Below, piece by piece: positions 49,525-58,670 of a stretch of DNA of 64,000 bases (position 1 is its first letter; each line of letters opens with the position of its first letter). The position numbers and the translations under genes are program-made. A model generated the notes under the pieces. It ran no database searches and had not been told where the DNA came from. It saw only the letters and a list, made by a program, of their open reading frames with translations. The stretch comes from UMGS363 sp051881815. Its GTDB lineage: Bacteria > Bacillota > Clostridia > Oscillospirales > Ruminococcaceae. The DNA lies in the NCBI GenBank assembly GCA_051881815.1, contig JBJEQP010000075.1:124001-188000 (forward strand), given 5' to 3'.

Positions 49525-50862
49525 TTATTCTTCAACAGACCTATTTTGCATTGCAGGATGTCCGAGAAGTCTGATAATAAGAGGAATTACCATAAGCACC
49601 CACACGATCGGTTCCGAAAGGATTATTCCCATATATCCTATCCTCGGTGTAAGAAGAATAACAACTCCAACCTTTCCGATAAGCTCTATGGCACTCGAAA
49701 CTATCGGCGTTTTTCGCACAGCAAGTCCCTGCAGAGCATTTCGAAAAATTGATATGACAGCTGTCACACAGTAAAGTATGCAGTTAATACGAAGATAAAG
49801 CGCTGCCGTGTCGATTATCTCGGGAACATCGGTCGAGGTTATGAATCGCAGAAGCGGCGGCGCAAAGCTGTAAATGAAAACTATAAGCAGCGCACACCAT
49901 ATCCACGAATAAAGCACGGAGAGAAAAACTCCCCTTCGTATCCTTCCGTATTTTTCTGCGCCGTAATTCTGTGCGCAGTACGCAGCCATTGTCATTCCGA
50001 AAACTGCAAACGGCATCATAAATAAGCTTGTCAGCTTTCTTGCTGCTGTATGTGCAACGATGATATTCGTACCGAAGGTGTTGATCGAGCTTTGAAGTGC
50101 GACTGTGCCGAACGCAACGAAGCTGTTCATAAATCCCATCGAAAGTCCGCTGCCCATAAGATCCTTGACCATATTTCCCGAGAGTGTAAAGTCTTCTGCA
50201 TTTACACGCAGCATTCTGTATTTTTTAAACATATACACGAAGCAAAGTACAGCGGAAACGATCTGTGAGATTATCGTTGCATAAGCTGCACCTTCAACGC
50301 CCATTCCGACCTTTGCAATAAAGATAAAATCAAGAGCAACATTGAAAACGGACGAGATTATAAGGAAAATAAGCGGAGTTATCGTATCTCCTACCGCTCT
50401 TAAAATGCTTGCGCAAACGTTATATGCCATCGAAGCAGTCATACCGAGAAGTATTACCCTTGCATAAGCATAGGCATTTTCATAATGCTCGGACGGGATA
50501 TTCAGCGCTGTGAATATCTGCGGCAGGAACACAACGCTCAAAACGGTCAGCACTACCGAAACCGAAACTCCGAGCATAAGCGTATGAGCAACGGCACTGC
50601 GAAGCTTCTTTTCGTCCTTTGCGCCAAAGCTTTGCGCTGTGACAACTGCAAAGCCGTTCGTAAGTCCGATAAGAAAGCCAACGATAAGGTCATTCAGCGT
50701 TGATGTCGAACCGACAGCCGCAAGAGCATTGTTTCCGAGTGTATTTCCCACGATATAAACATCCGCAAAGCTGTATAGAAGCTGGAATATATTTCCTATT
50801 GCAAGCGGTATTGCAAATGTGATGATAAGCTTGCCGATTTTTCCTTTTGTCAGATCTTTCAT
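49525..50862 (-). CDS. MATE-family multidrug/sodium antiporter
   Basis: The ~445-aa protein has twelve hydrophobic segments. MATE hallmarks are LIITFAIPLAIGNIFQLLYSFADVYIVG and the paired half LMGSGLSMGFMNSFVAFGTVALQ. It exports drugs or metabolites using an ion gradient. I chose ATG 50862 (AGGTGA just upstream) over a GTG at 50871 that overlaps the SD. The upstream ~440 bp to pflB is AT-rich. The stop is close to the divergent mntP promoter region. Confidence 0.93.
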   Translation of the reverse strand: MKDLTKGKIGKLIITFAIPLAIGNIFQLLYSFADVYIVGNTLGNNALAAVGSTSTLNDLIVGFLIGLTNGFAVVTAQSFGAKDEKKLRSAVAHTLMLGVSVSVVLTVLSVVFLPQIFTALNIPSEHYENAYAYARVILLGMTASMAYNVCASILRAVGDTITPLIFLIISSVFNVALDFIFIAKVGMGVEGAAYATIISQIVSAVLCFVYMFKKYRMLRVNAEDFTLSGNMVKDLMGSGLSMGFMNSFVAFGTVALQSSINTFGTNIIVAHTAARKLTSLFMMPFAVFGMTMAAYCAQNYGAEKYGRIRRGVFLSVLYSWIWCALLIVFIYSFAPPLLRFITSTDVPEIIDTAALYLRINCILYCVTAVISIFRNALQGLAVRKTPIVSSAIELIGKVGVVILLTPRIGYMGIILSEPIVWVLMVIPLIIRLLGHPAMQNRSVEE

Positions 50863-51184
50863 AAACTTCACCTATGCAAAATTAAAAGCAGCACCTCAAA
50901 TAAGTGCTTTTTTACTGATTTCAAAAATATATATGATTTTATCACAGGCAAAATATCTTTTATTGCAGATAAACAGGATTTTTTGTAAAATAATTTTGGC
51001 TTATACGTTTTCGCAGGAAAAGTATTACAAACTGTAAAAACATAAATGCGTATACATATACTATTTATAAAGCAATATACCATTTATGTATATTTTATGA
51101 TCCATTTATATTAATTTTTCCAAAATCATCCGATTTTTTGAAGTGATATATATAAATTTATATGTATTATGTATCAAAAAACAG

Positions 51185-51212
51185 TTGAAATTTATAAAAA
51201 TTGTGTTATAAT
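51185..51212 (+). promoter_or_regulatory. Promoter of pflB
   Basis: TTGAAA (51185-51190) and TATAAT (51207-51212) are 16 bp apart, with an ~80-nt leader. The gap 50863-51184 is AT-rich, and I see no gene in it. I looked for a Rex operator (TTGTTAA palindrome) and found none that fits. Confidence 0.6.
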
Positions 51213-51300
51213 ATAATTGTAAACAAAAAAGAATCAGCCCGAACAAAAAAATTCAATTTGGTTTTGGCTGACGAATTTAAATAACAGGAGGAATTTACAC

Positions 51301-53595
51301 ATGGTTAATTTTGATCAGTGGAACGGCTTCGAAGGCAGACTTTGGAAAGAACAGATCGATGTCAGAGATTTTATTCAGAAGAACTATACACCTTATGACG
51401 GTGATGAGTCTTTCCTTGCAGGCCCTACAGAAGCTACAAACAAGCTCTGGGGCAAGCTCCAGGAACTTATGATCGAACAGCGTAACAAGGGCGGCGTTCT
51501 CGACTGCGAAACAGAGGTTGTAACAGGTCTTACAGCTTACGGCCCCGGATACATCGACGAATCCATGAAGGATCTTGAAAAAGTTGTTGGTCTTCAGACT
51601 GACAAGCCTCTCAAAAGAGCATTCATGCCTTACGGCGGTATCAAGATGGCACAGCAGGCTGCTGAAAGCTACGGCTACAAGGTTAACCCCAAGTACGATC
51701 AGATCTTCAACGAGTATCACAAGACACATAATCAGGGTGTTTTCGACGCTTACACACCCGAGATCAGAGCTGCTCGTAACAGCCACATCATCACAGGTCT
51801 TCCCGATACATACGGACGCGGACGTATCGTAGGCGACTACAGAAGAGTTGCTCTTTACGGTGTAGATCACCTCATCAAGATGAAGGAAGCAGACAAGGCT
51901 AACTGCGGCGACGGCACAATGACTGATGACATTATCCGCCTCAGAGAAGAGATCACAGATCAGATCAAGGCTCTCCAGGGCATGAAGAAGATGGCTGAGA
52001 TCTACGGCTTCGATATCTCCCAGCCTGCAAAGAACGCAAAAGAAGCAGTTCAGTGGCTCTACTTCGGCTACCTCGCTGCTATCAAGACACAGAACGGCGC
52101 TGCAATGTCCGTTGGTCGTGTATCCACATTCCTTGACATTTACATTGAAAGAGATATCAAGGCAGGAATCCTCACAGAATCCGAAGCTCAGGAACTCATC
52201 GACCACATGGTTATGAAGTTCAGAATGGTTAAGTTCGCAAGAATTCCTTCCTACAACGAGCTCTTCTCCGGTGACCCTGTATGGGCTACACTTGAAGTTG
52301 CAGGTATCGGCATGGACGGACGTTCAATGGTTACAAAGAATGATTTCCGTTTCCTCCATACTCTCGAAAACATGGGACCTTCTCCCGAGCCTAACCTCAC
52401 AGTTCTCTATTCTTCCGCTCTTCCTGAAACATTCAAGAAGTATGCTGCAAAGATCTCTATCGACACAAGCTCGATCCAGTATGAGAACGACGATATCATG
52501 AAGCCTGTATGGGGCGATGACTACTCCATCTGCTGCTGCGTATCCGCTACACAGACAGGTAAGGAGATCCAGTTCTTCGGTGCTCGTGCAAACCTCGCAA
52601 AGGCTCTTCTCTATGCTATCAACGGCGGTGTTGACGAAAAGCTCGGCGTTCAGGTCGGACCCGCTTACCAGAAGATCACTTCCGAATACCTTGATTATGA
52701 TGAGGTTATCAAGAAGTACACAGTTATGCTCGATTGGCTTGCAGGACTCTATGTAAATACACTTAACCTTATCCACTATATGCACGATAAGTACTACTAC
52801 GAAGCTGCTGAAATGGCTCTTATCGACACAGATGTAAGACGTACATTTGCAACAGGTATCGCAGGCTTCTCACACGTTATCGACTCCCTCTCCGCTATCA
52901 AGTACGCAAAGGTAAAGGTTATCCGCGGCGATGTTGATATCAAGAACAAGAAGGGTGAGGTTATCGGCGTAGCAAAGGATGTTGCTCTTGATTATGAGAT
53001 CGAAGGTGACTTCCCGAAGTACGGCAACGACGACGACAGAGCAGACGAGATCGGCGTATGGCTCCTTAAGACATTCCTTGATATGATCAAGAAGAGACAC
53101 ACATACAGAAATTCCGAGCCTACAACATCTATCCTTACTATTACCTCCAACGTTGTTTACGGTAAGGCTACAGGTGCTCTTCCTGACGGACGTAAGGCAG
53201 GCGCTCCGTTCGCTCCGGGTGCTAACCCATCCTATGGTGCAGAACAGAACGGTCTTGTTGCATCCCTTAACTCCACAGCTAAGCTTCCTTACGTTTGGGC
53301 TCTCGACGGTATTTCCAATACACAGTCCATGAACCCTGAAGCTCTCGGAAACAACAAGTCTGAAAGAATCGACAACCTCGTTGCTGTTATGGACGGTTAC
53401 TTTGATCAGGGTGCTCACCACCTCAACGTAAACGTATTTGGCAGAGAGCTTCTCGAAAAGATCAAGGCTGATCCGAAGAACCCTGAATACGCTAACTTCA
53501 CTATCCGTGTATCCGGTTACGCTGTACGTTTTGTAGACCTCACACCTGAACAGCAGGATGACGTTATCTCCAGAACATTCCACGCTTCCAGATAA
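51301..53595 (+). CDS. pflB: Formate acetyltransferase (pyruvate formate-lyase)
   Basis: The 764-aa glycyl radical enzyme converts pyruvate and CoA to acetyl-CoA and formate. Active-site cysteines lie in ICCCVSATQTGKEIQFFGAR. The glycyl radical loop is RVSGYAVRF near the C terminus. The codon choice is markedly biased (rich in C-ending codons), as expected for a very highly expressed gene. The start is ATG 51301 after AGGAGG. It is followed by a terminator and then its activase. Confidence 0.98.
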   Translation: MVNFDQWNGFEGRLWKEQIDVRDFIQKNYTPYDGDESFLAGPTEATNKLWGKLQELMIEQRNKGGVLDCETEVVTGLTAYGPGYIDESMKDLEKVVGLQTDKPLKRAFMPYGGIKMAQQAAESYGYKVNPKYDQIFNEYHKTHNQGVFDAYTPEIRAARNSHIITGLPDTYGRGRIVGDYRRVALYGVDHLIKMKEADKANCGDGTMTDDIIRLREEITDQIKALQGMKKMAEIYGFDISQPAKNAKEAVQWLYFGYLAAIKTQNGAAMSVGRVSTFLDIYIERDIKAGILTESEAQELIDHMVMKFRMVKFARIPSYNELFSGDPVWATLEVAGIGMDGRSMVTKNDFRFLHTLENMGPSPEPNLTVLYSSALPETFKKYAAKISIDTSSIQYENDDIMKPVWGDDYSICCCVSATQTGKEIQFFGARANLAKALLYAINGGVDEKLGVQVGPAYQKITSEYLDYDEVIKKYTVMLDWLAGLYVNTLNLIHYMHDKYYYEAAEMALIDTDVRRTFATGIAGFSHVIDSLSAIKYAKVKVIRGDVDIKNKKGEVIGVAKDVALDYEIEGDFPKYGNDDDRADEIGVWLLKTFLDMIKKRHTYRNSEPTTSILTITSNVVYGKATGALPDGRKAGAPFAPGANPSYGAEQNGLVASLNSTAKLPYVWALDGISNTQSMNPEALGNNKSERIDNLVAVMDGYFDQGAHHLNVNVFGRELLEKIKADPKNPEYANFTIRVSGYAVRFVDLTPEQQDDVISRTFHASR

Positions 53596-53624
53596 ATTAT
53601 CGGCGTAGGTCAGTAAATAATATA

Positions 53625-53658
53625 GTGGCAGGCGAAGCGATTTGCCTGCCACTTTTTC
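53625..53658 (+). terminator. Terminator between pflB and pflA
   Basis: GTGGCAGGC (53625-53633) pairs perfectly with GCCTGCCAC (53644-53652), followed by TTTTT. It would lower pflA transcription relative to pflB, fitting the small amount of activase needed. Confidence 0.88.
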
Positions 53659-53675
53659 TAAAAGGAAGTGGAAAT

Positions 53676-54413
53676 ATGAATGAAATAAAAGGTATGATAC
53701 ACTCTATCGAAAGCTTCGGTTCGGCTGACGGCCCCGGAGTTCGATACATTTTCTTCTTAAAGGGCTGCCCGATGCGCTGCAAATACTGCCACAATCCCGA
53801 CACTTGGGGTTCATCCGCACTTCTCGAAGAGCTTACACCGCAGCAAGCTTATGAAAAAGCTGCACGTTATAAGCCTTACTGGAAAAACGGCGGCGGTATC
53901 ACAGTCAGCGGCGGCGAAGCACTTCTCCAAATAGATTTTGTAACAGAGCTTTTCAAGATCGCAAAAGAGCACGGCGTAAACACCTGCCTTGACACATCGG
54001 GACAGCCATTCACACGTTCCGAGCCGAAATTCTCCAAGTTTAAGGAGCTTATCAAGTACACAGACCTTTTCCTGCTCGACATAAAAGAGATCGACAACGA
54101 AAAGCACAAGGAGCTGACGGGCTGCTCAAATGAGAGCATTCTCGACTTTGCAAGATTTCTCTCCGACGAGGGCAAGAATATGTGGATACGCTATGTTCTT
54201 GTTCCGACTGTTACAAATGACAAAGAAGACCTTGAAAAGACAAGAGCTTTCATCGACACGCTGAAAACCGTTGAACGTGTTGAGGTTCTCCCCTATCATA
54301 CTCTCGGCGTTTTCAAGTGGGAAAATCTCGGCATAAAATACGGACTTGAGGGCGTTCCAACGCCAACCTCCGAAGAAGTAAAGGAAGCCAAAGAGATACT
54401 CGGCGCACTTTAA
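53676..54413 (+). CDS. pflA: Pyruvate formate-lyase activating enzyme
   Basis: This is a 245-aa radical SAM enzyme. The 4Fe-4S cluster motif CPMRCKYC (CxxxCxxC) follows GADGPGVRYIFF-type sequence, and a GGGITVSGGEAL motif binds SAM. It installs the glycyl radical on PflB. ATG 53676 is chosen after AAGGAAG; it is reached by readthrough of the preceding terminator, and I see no separate promoter. Confidence 0.96.
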   Translation: MNEIKGMIHSIESFGSADGPGVRYIFFLKGCPMRCKYCHNPDTWGSSALLEELTPQQAYEKAARYKPYWKNGGGITVSGGEALLQIDFVTELFKIAKEHGVNTCLDTSGQPFTRSEPKFSKFKELIKYTDLFLLDIKEIDNEKHKELTGCSNESILDFARFLSDEGKNMWIRYVLVPTVTNDKEDLEKTRAFIDTLKTVERVEVLPYHTLGVFKWENLGIKYGLEGVPTPTSEEVKEAKEILGAL

Positions 54414-54545
54414 ATTAAAATGCACTCTATGAACTTGTAATAAGCTTTTAGGGTGGATTTGTAATTTTCGGCACTGTCACTTTAACCATTTTATTTTATC
54501 CATTACAGTAAAATATAAACAAAATGTAAAACACAAAAATGTCTG

Positions 54546-54574
54546 TTGACTTTTGCGCTGTTCCGTGGTATAAT
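54546..54574 (+). promoter_or_regulatory. Promoter of the pyr operon
   Basis: TTGACT (54546-54551) and TATAAT (54569-54574) are 17 bp apart. The predicted leader is ~200 nt to the pyrR start. Confidence 0.8.
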
Positions 54575-54599
54575 TCTATACAGTTAAACCGTTACCTTT

Positions 54600-54757
54600 A
54601 AGGGCAATCCGGAGAGATTGACAAGGCAAGTCGGTCATAAGCTTAATATTGAAACGGAACAAGCGTGATTTAGGCGAATTATGCCATAATTGTAGCTTTT
54701 TTCGTGTAAACAGAGTTTATCACTACCTGCCTGATTTTTCAGACAGGTATTTTTTTA
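54600..54757 (+). promoter_or_regulatory. PyrR-dependent attenuator of the pyr operon
   Basis: AATCCGGAGAGATT (54606-54619) matches the PyrR-binding consensus (ARUCCnGnGAGGYU) in the loop and upper stem of a hairpin (CAATC with GATTG). It is followed by the antiterminator region and an intrinsic terminator, TACCTGCCTG (54724-54733) with CAGACAGGTA (54740-54749) and a T7 run. With UMP bound, PyrR should stabilise the first hairpin and allow termination. Confidence 0.85.
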
Positions 54758-54778
54758 TATTTTTGCGAGGTGCAGGAT

Positions 54779-55315
54779 ATGGACAAGGAAAGACAGGAAA
54801 AAGCAGTCATTCTTGACGGCTCATCTATAATTCGTGCGCTTTCGCGTATTTCTTATGAAATTCTTGAAAGAAATAAAGGATCGGAAGATATCTGCATCAT
54901 TGCAATTATGTCGGGCGGTCTGAACATTGCTTCAAGGATCGCAGCAAAGATCAACGAGCTTGAAGGCACATCTGTAAAGGTCGGCGCTCTCGATATAACT
55001 TCCTGCCGTGATGATGAACGTCACGCTCCCGACTGCGACAAGACCGTGATAGATTTTGACGTAACAGGCAAAAAGATAATCCTTGTTGATGATGTTATTT
55101 TTACGGGACGAAGCGCCCGTGCTGCGATAGACGCTCTTATGAAAAGAGGAAGACCGCAGTCGATACAGCTTGCTGTTCTCATCGACAGAGGTCACAGAGA
55201 GCTTCCCATACGCCCCGACTATGTCGGAAAGAATGTTCCGACCTCCCGTGATGAATCCGTAAAGGTCTTCTTTGACGGCAAGGACGGAAAGGTCGTTATT
55301 TTCGGAGAGGTTTAA
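54779..55315 (+). CDS. pyrR: Bifunctional pyr operon attenuator and uracil phosphoribosyltransferase
   Basis: The ~178-aa protein has a type I PRTase fold with the PRPP-binding motif KIILVDDVIFTGRSARAAI (about residues 98-116) and the family tail PTSRDESVKVFF. It binds UMP-dependently to the leader RNA at 54606-54619. ATG 54779 is chosen after GCGAGG; a GTG at 54770 overlaps the SD. It is the first gene of the pyrimidine operon and regulates it. Confidence 0.95.
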   Translation: MDKERQEKAVILDGSSIIRALSRISYEILERNKGSEDICIIAIMSGGLNIASRIAAKINELEGTSVKVGALDITSCRDDERHAPDCDKTVIDFDVTGKKIILVDDVIFTGRSARAAIDALMKRGRPQSIQLAVLIDRGHRELPIRPDYVGKNVPTSRDESVKVFFDGKDGKVVIFGEV

Positions 55316-55328
55316 AGGAGGAAAACGC

Positions 55329-56582
55329 TTGAGCATACTGTTTAAAAATGTAAGAATAGTTGACGCAGAAACAGACACTATCGGAGATGTTCTTATAAAG
55401 GATGATGTTATCGCAGAGGTCGGAGCTGTTTCCGAAGCTACTGACAGAGTCATTGACGGAAACGGAAGGCTTGTTGTTATGCCGTCGCTTTTCGATATGC
55501 ACGTTCATTTCCGTGACCCGGGCTTCACGCACAAGGAAGATGTTCTGACAGGCTGTGCGGCTGCTCTTGCAGGCGGTGTTTCGGGAGTTGTTTGTATGCC
55601 GAACACAAAGCCCGCAACTGACAGCAAGGAAATCGTCGATTACATCGTGAAAAAAGCTGAACCTACGGGTGTTTCGGCCTACCCTGCAGGATGCGTCACA
55701 AAGGGTATGCTAGGCAAGGAACTGTACGATCACTCTTCTATCGGCGTAAAAATCATTTCCGATGACGGCCGTCCCGTTGAAAACGCAGAGCTGCTCCGTC
55801 AGGCTATGATCGAGTCGAACAAAAACGGTATCCTCATTGCTTCACACTGTGAAGACCTTAACATTATAAACGGCGGAATCGTAAATGACGGTGAAGTTTC
55901 AGCAGAGCTTGGCTTAAAGGGAATGAACCGTGCGTCCGAAGACAGCATTACCGCCCGTGAGATCGCACTTGCAATGAGCGTTGACGCAAGGATCCATATC
56001 TGCCACGTTTCAACGATCGGAAGTCTTGACTTTATCCGTGAAGCAAAGGCAAGAGGCGTTAAAGTTACCTGCGAGACCTGTCCGCACTACTTTATGTACA
56101 CGGATGAAAAGATACGCTCGCTTGACGCTGACTACAGAATGAATCCTCCGCTGCGAACAGAAGCTGACCGTGCGGCTGTTGAGAAAGCTATCCTTGACGG
56201 AACAATAGACTGCATCGTTACCGACCATGCACCGCATACGGCGGAAGAAAAGGCTGATTTTTCCAAAGCTCCGAACGGAGTTGTCGGTCTTGAAACATCT
56301 CTTGCGGCTATGCTTACGCATTTCTACCACACGGGAAAGCTCACGCTAAACAGAATATCCGAAATGATGTCTGCAGAACCGAGAAAGCTGCTCGGTTTGC
56401 CTGTTGTGAAGATAGAAAAAGGAGCAAAGGCTGATGTTATCCTCGTTGATACGGAAAAAGAATGGGTAGTTGAGCCTGAAAGGCTTCACTCAAAATCGCA
56501 TAACACGGTCTTCAAGGGCGAAAAATTCAAGGGACAGAACCTTATGACCGTTACAGACGGAATAATCCGCTTTGAAAGATAA
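55329..56582 (+). CDS. pyrC: Dihydroorotase
   Basis: The ~417-aa class I amidohydrolase has zinc-binding motifs DMHVHFRDPG near residue 60 and DCIVTDHAPHT late, with IISDDGRPV and HICHVST between. It closes carbamoyl-aspartate to dihydroorotate. I chose a TTG start at 55329, 7 nt after GGAGG; the longer frame from 55272 lies within pyrR. The gap to pyrR is 13 bp. Confidence 0.96.
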   Translation: MSILFKNVRIVDAETDTIGDVLIKDDVIAEVGAVSEATDRVIDGNGRLVVMPSLFDMHVHFRDPGFTHKEDVLTGCAAALAGGVSGVVCMPNTKPATDSKEIVDYIVKKAEPTGVSAYPAGCVTKGMLGKELYDHSSIGVKIISDDGRPVENAELLRQAMIESNKNGILIASHCEDLNIINGGIVNDGEVSAELGLKGMNRASEDSITAREIALAMSVDARIHICHVSTIGSLDFIREAKARGVKVTCETCPHYFMYTDEKIRSLDADYRMNPPLRTEADRAAVEKAILDGTIDCIVTDHAPHTAEEKADFSKAPNGVVGLETSLAAMLTHFYHTGKLTLNRISEMMSAEPRKLLGLPVVKIEKGAKADVILVDTEKEWVVEPERLHSKSHNTVFKGEKFKGQNLMTVTDGIIRFER

Positions 56583-56597
56583 AAAGGAGTGTTGAAA

Positions 56598-57530
56598 ATG
56601 TCATTTGACAGACTTATTGCAAAGATCATTGAAACAGGGAATCCTACGGTTGTCGGACTTGACCCGAAGCTTGATTATGTTCCCGAATTCATAAAGAAAA
56701 AGGCTTTTGAAGATAAAGGAGCAGATCTCAAGGGTGCTGCAAAGGCTATCCTTGAATTTAACAAAGCTATCATTGATGAGATCTATGACATTGTTCCTGC
56801 TATCAAGCCGCAGGCAGCTTACTATGAGATGTACGGCTGGCAGGGTGTCAAAACTCTTTACAAGACAATTGAATATGCCAAAAACAAAGGTATGTTTGTC
56901 ATGGTAGACGGAAAGAGAAACGATATCGGCGCAACAATGGAAGCTTATACGAACGCTTACCTCGGAAGCACAGAGGTAAACGGAGTTTCATTTGAAGGCT
57001 TCGGAGCTGACGCACTGACGGTAAACGGTTATCTCGGAACGGACGGTATCGCACCTCTCACAAAGGTATGCGCAGAGAATGACAAGGGTATCTTTGTTCT
57101 TGTCAAGACTTCAAATAAATCCTCGGGCGAGCTCCAGGACAGAATTCTTGACGACGGCAAGACCATATACAACACTATGGGCGAAATGTGCGAAGAATGG
57201 GGCAAGGACACGATCGGCAAGTACGGCTACTCCGCTGTCGGCGCTGTTGTCGGCGCAACATATCCCGAGCAGCTTGCTGAAATGAGAGCAAAGCTCCCCC
57301 ACACATTCTTCCTCGTTCCCGGCTACGGCGCACAGGGCGGCGGTGCTGAAGGCGTTGCAAAGGCATTTGACGAAAATGGTCTCGGCGCTATCGTAAACTC
57401 TTCAAGAGCGGTCATGACTGCTTACAAAAAGGAAGGCTGCGATGAGAAGGACTTTGCAAAGGCTGCAAGAAGAGAATGTATCCGTATGAGAGAGGACATC
57501 ACCTCATTTGTTACTGCACTCAAAAAGTAA
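56598..57530 (+). CDS. pyrF: Orotidine 5'-phosphate decarboxylase (long, type 2)
   Basis: The ~310-aa enzyme is of the longer PyrF subfamily. The N terminus has TVVGLDPKLDYVPEF, the catalytic Lys/Asp region is VDGKRNDIGATMEAY, and phosphate-binding LVPGYGAQGGGAEG lies late. It makes UMP from OMP. ATG 56598 is chosen after AAAGGAG. It follows pyrC by 15 bp. Confidence 0.96.
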   Translation: MSFDRLIAKIIETGNPTVVGLDPKLDYVPEFIKKKAFEDKGADLKGAAKAILEFNKAIIDEIYDIVPAIKPQAAYYEMYGWQGVKTLYKTIEYAKNKGMFVMVDGKRNDIGATMEAYTNAYLGSTEVNGVSFEGFGADALTVNGYLGTDGIAPLTKVCAENDKGIFVLVKTSNKSSGELQDRILDDGKTIYNTMGEMCEEWGKDTIGKYGYSAVGAVVGATYPEQLAEMRAKLPHTFFLVPGYGAQGGGAEGVAKAFDENGLGAIVNSSRAVMTAYKKEGCDEKDFAKAARRECIRMREDITSFVTALKK

Positions 57531-57556
57531 AATTAAATAAATCGGGAGGAAATAAA

Positions 57557-58669
57557 ATGTCTTTATTCAACACAGGCGATAAAGCGTACATTATGCTTGA
57601 AAACGGCAAGATCTTCGAGGGCGTTTCTTTCGGAGCAAAGGGCACTTCCTTCGGTGAGATCGTTTTTACAACAAGCATGACGGCTTATCAGGAAACTCTC
57701 ACAGATCCGAGCTACCTCGGTCAGATCGTTACGCAGACTTTTCCGCTCATAGGAAACTATGGCGTAAACAGCACTGACGGCGAATCCGACAAGTCGTACG
57801 TTAATGGATATATCGTAAGAGAATGGTGCAACACGCCTTCAAATTTCCGTATGGAAGGTGATATCAACGAATTTCTCGTTAATAACAACATTATAGGTAT
57901 CCACTCCATCGACACCCGTTCACTCACCAGAATCATACGTGACCACGGTGTTATGAACGGCGTCATTACAACGGAAAATATCTATGAGAAAAAGGATGAA
58001 TTCCTCAAAAAGATCTCCGAATATAAGATCGTCGACGCAGTAAAGACTGTTACGATCCCCGAAAAGAAAGAATACAAAAGCGAGAACGCACTTTACAATG
58101 TCGTTCTTTATGATTTCGGATACAAGCGCAACATCCGCCGTCAGCTTTTAAAGCTTGGCTGCAATGTCACGGTCGTTCCGGCTTCTACAAAAGCAGAAGA
58201 AGTTATTGCTATGAACCCCGACGGTATCATGCTTTCAAACGGTCCCGGAGATCCTGCCGAAAACACAGAGGTCATCGCAGAGCTCAAAAAGCTAACGACC
58301 GCAAACATTCCGATCTTTGGTATCTGCCTCGGTCATCAGCTCATGGCTCTTGCAAACGGCGCAAAGACAGAAAAGCTCAAATACGGTCACAGAGGTGCAA
58401 ACCAGCCTGTTATCGACCTTGAAATAGACAGAACCTTCGTAACCTCCCAGAACCACGGTTACGCTGTTATCAACGACAGCGTTCCTTCCGAAGCAGGTGT
58501 TGTTTCACACGTTAATGCAAACGACAAAACCTGTGAGGGTATACGTTATTCCAAATTCCCCTGCTTCACAGTCCAGTTCCACCCCGAAGCTTGCGGAGGC
58601 CCTCTCGACACATCCTATCTTTTCGATAAATTCATCGACTTAATCAAGAAAAACAAGGAGGACAAGTAA
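57557..58669 (+). CDS. carA: Carbamoyl phosphate synthase small subunit
   Basis: The ~370-aa glutaminase subunit has an N-terminal domain (KGTSFGEIVFTTSMTAYQET) and a class I GATase domain with the nucleophile Cys in FGICLGHQ and the His/Glu pair in FHPEA. It feeds ammonia from glutamine to CarB. ATG 57557 is chosen after CGGGAGG. The next gene, carB, begins 1 bp after the stop. Confidence 0.97.
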   Translation: MSLFNTGDKAYIMLENGKIFEGVSFGAKGTSFGEIVFTTSMTAYQETLTDPSYLGQIVTQTFPLIGNYGVNSTDGESDKSYVNGYIVREWCNTPSNFRMEGDINEFLVNNNIIGIHSIDTRSLTRIIRDHGVMNGVITTENIYEKKDEFLKKISEYKIVDAVKTVTIPEKKEYKSENALYNVVLYDFGYKRNIRRQLLKLGCNVTVVPASTKAEEVIAMNPDGIMLSNGPGDPAENTEVIAELKKLTTANIPIFGICLGHQLMALANGAKTEKLKYGHRGANQPVIDLEIDRTFVTSQNHGYAVINDSVPSEAGVVSHVNANDKTCEGIRYSKFPCFTVQFHPEACGGPLDTSYLFDKFIDLIKKNKEDK

Positions 58670-58670
58670 A

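Noticed and set aside
51113..51300. Rex (NADH) operator upstream of pflB
   Set aside because: No TTGTTAA-type palindrome with the right spacing is present; the region is simply AT-rich.
51295..52206. 303-codon open frame antisense to pflB
   Set aside because: It is a by-product of the strong codon bias of pflB; it has no SD and no recognisable domain.
52870..53652. 260-codon open frame antisense to the end of pflB
   Set aside because: Same cause: a shadow frame of a highly biased gene, spanning the pflB terminator.
53625..53675. Upstream extension of pflA to 53625
   Set aside because: It would translate through the pflB terminator hairpin; ATG 53676 has an SD and matches the usual start of the family.
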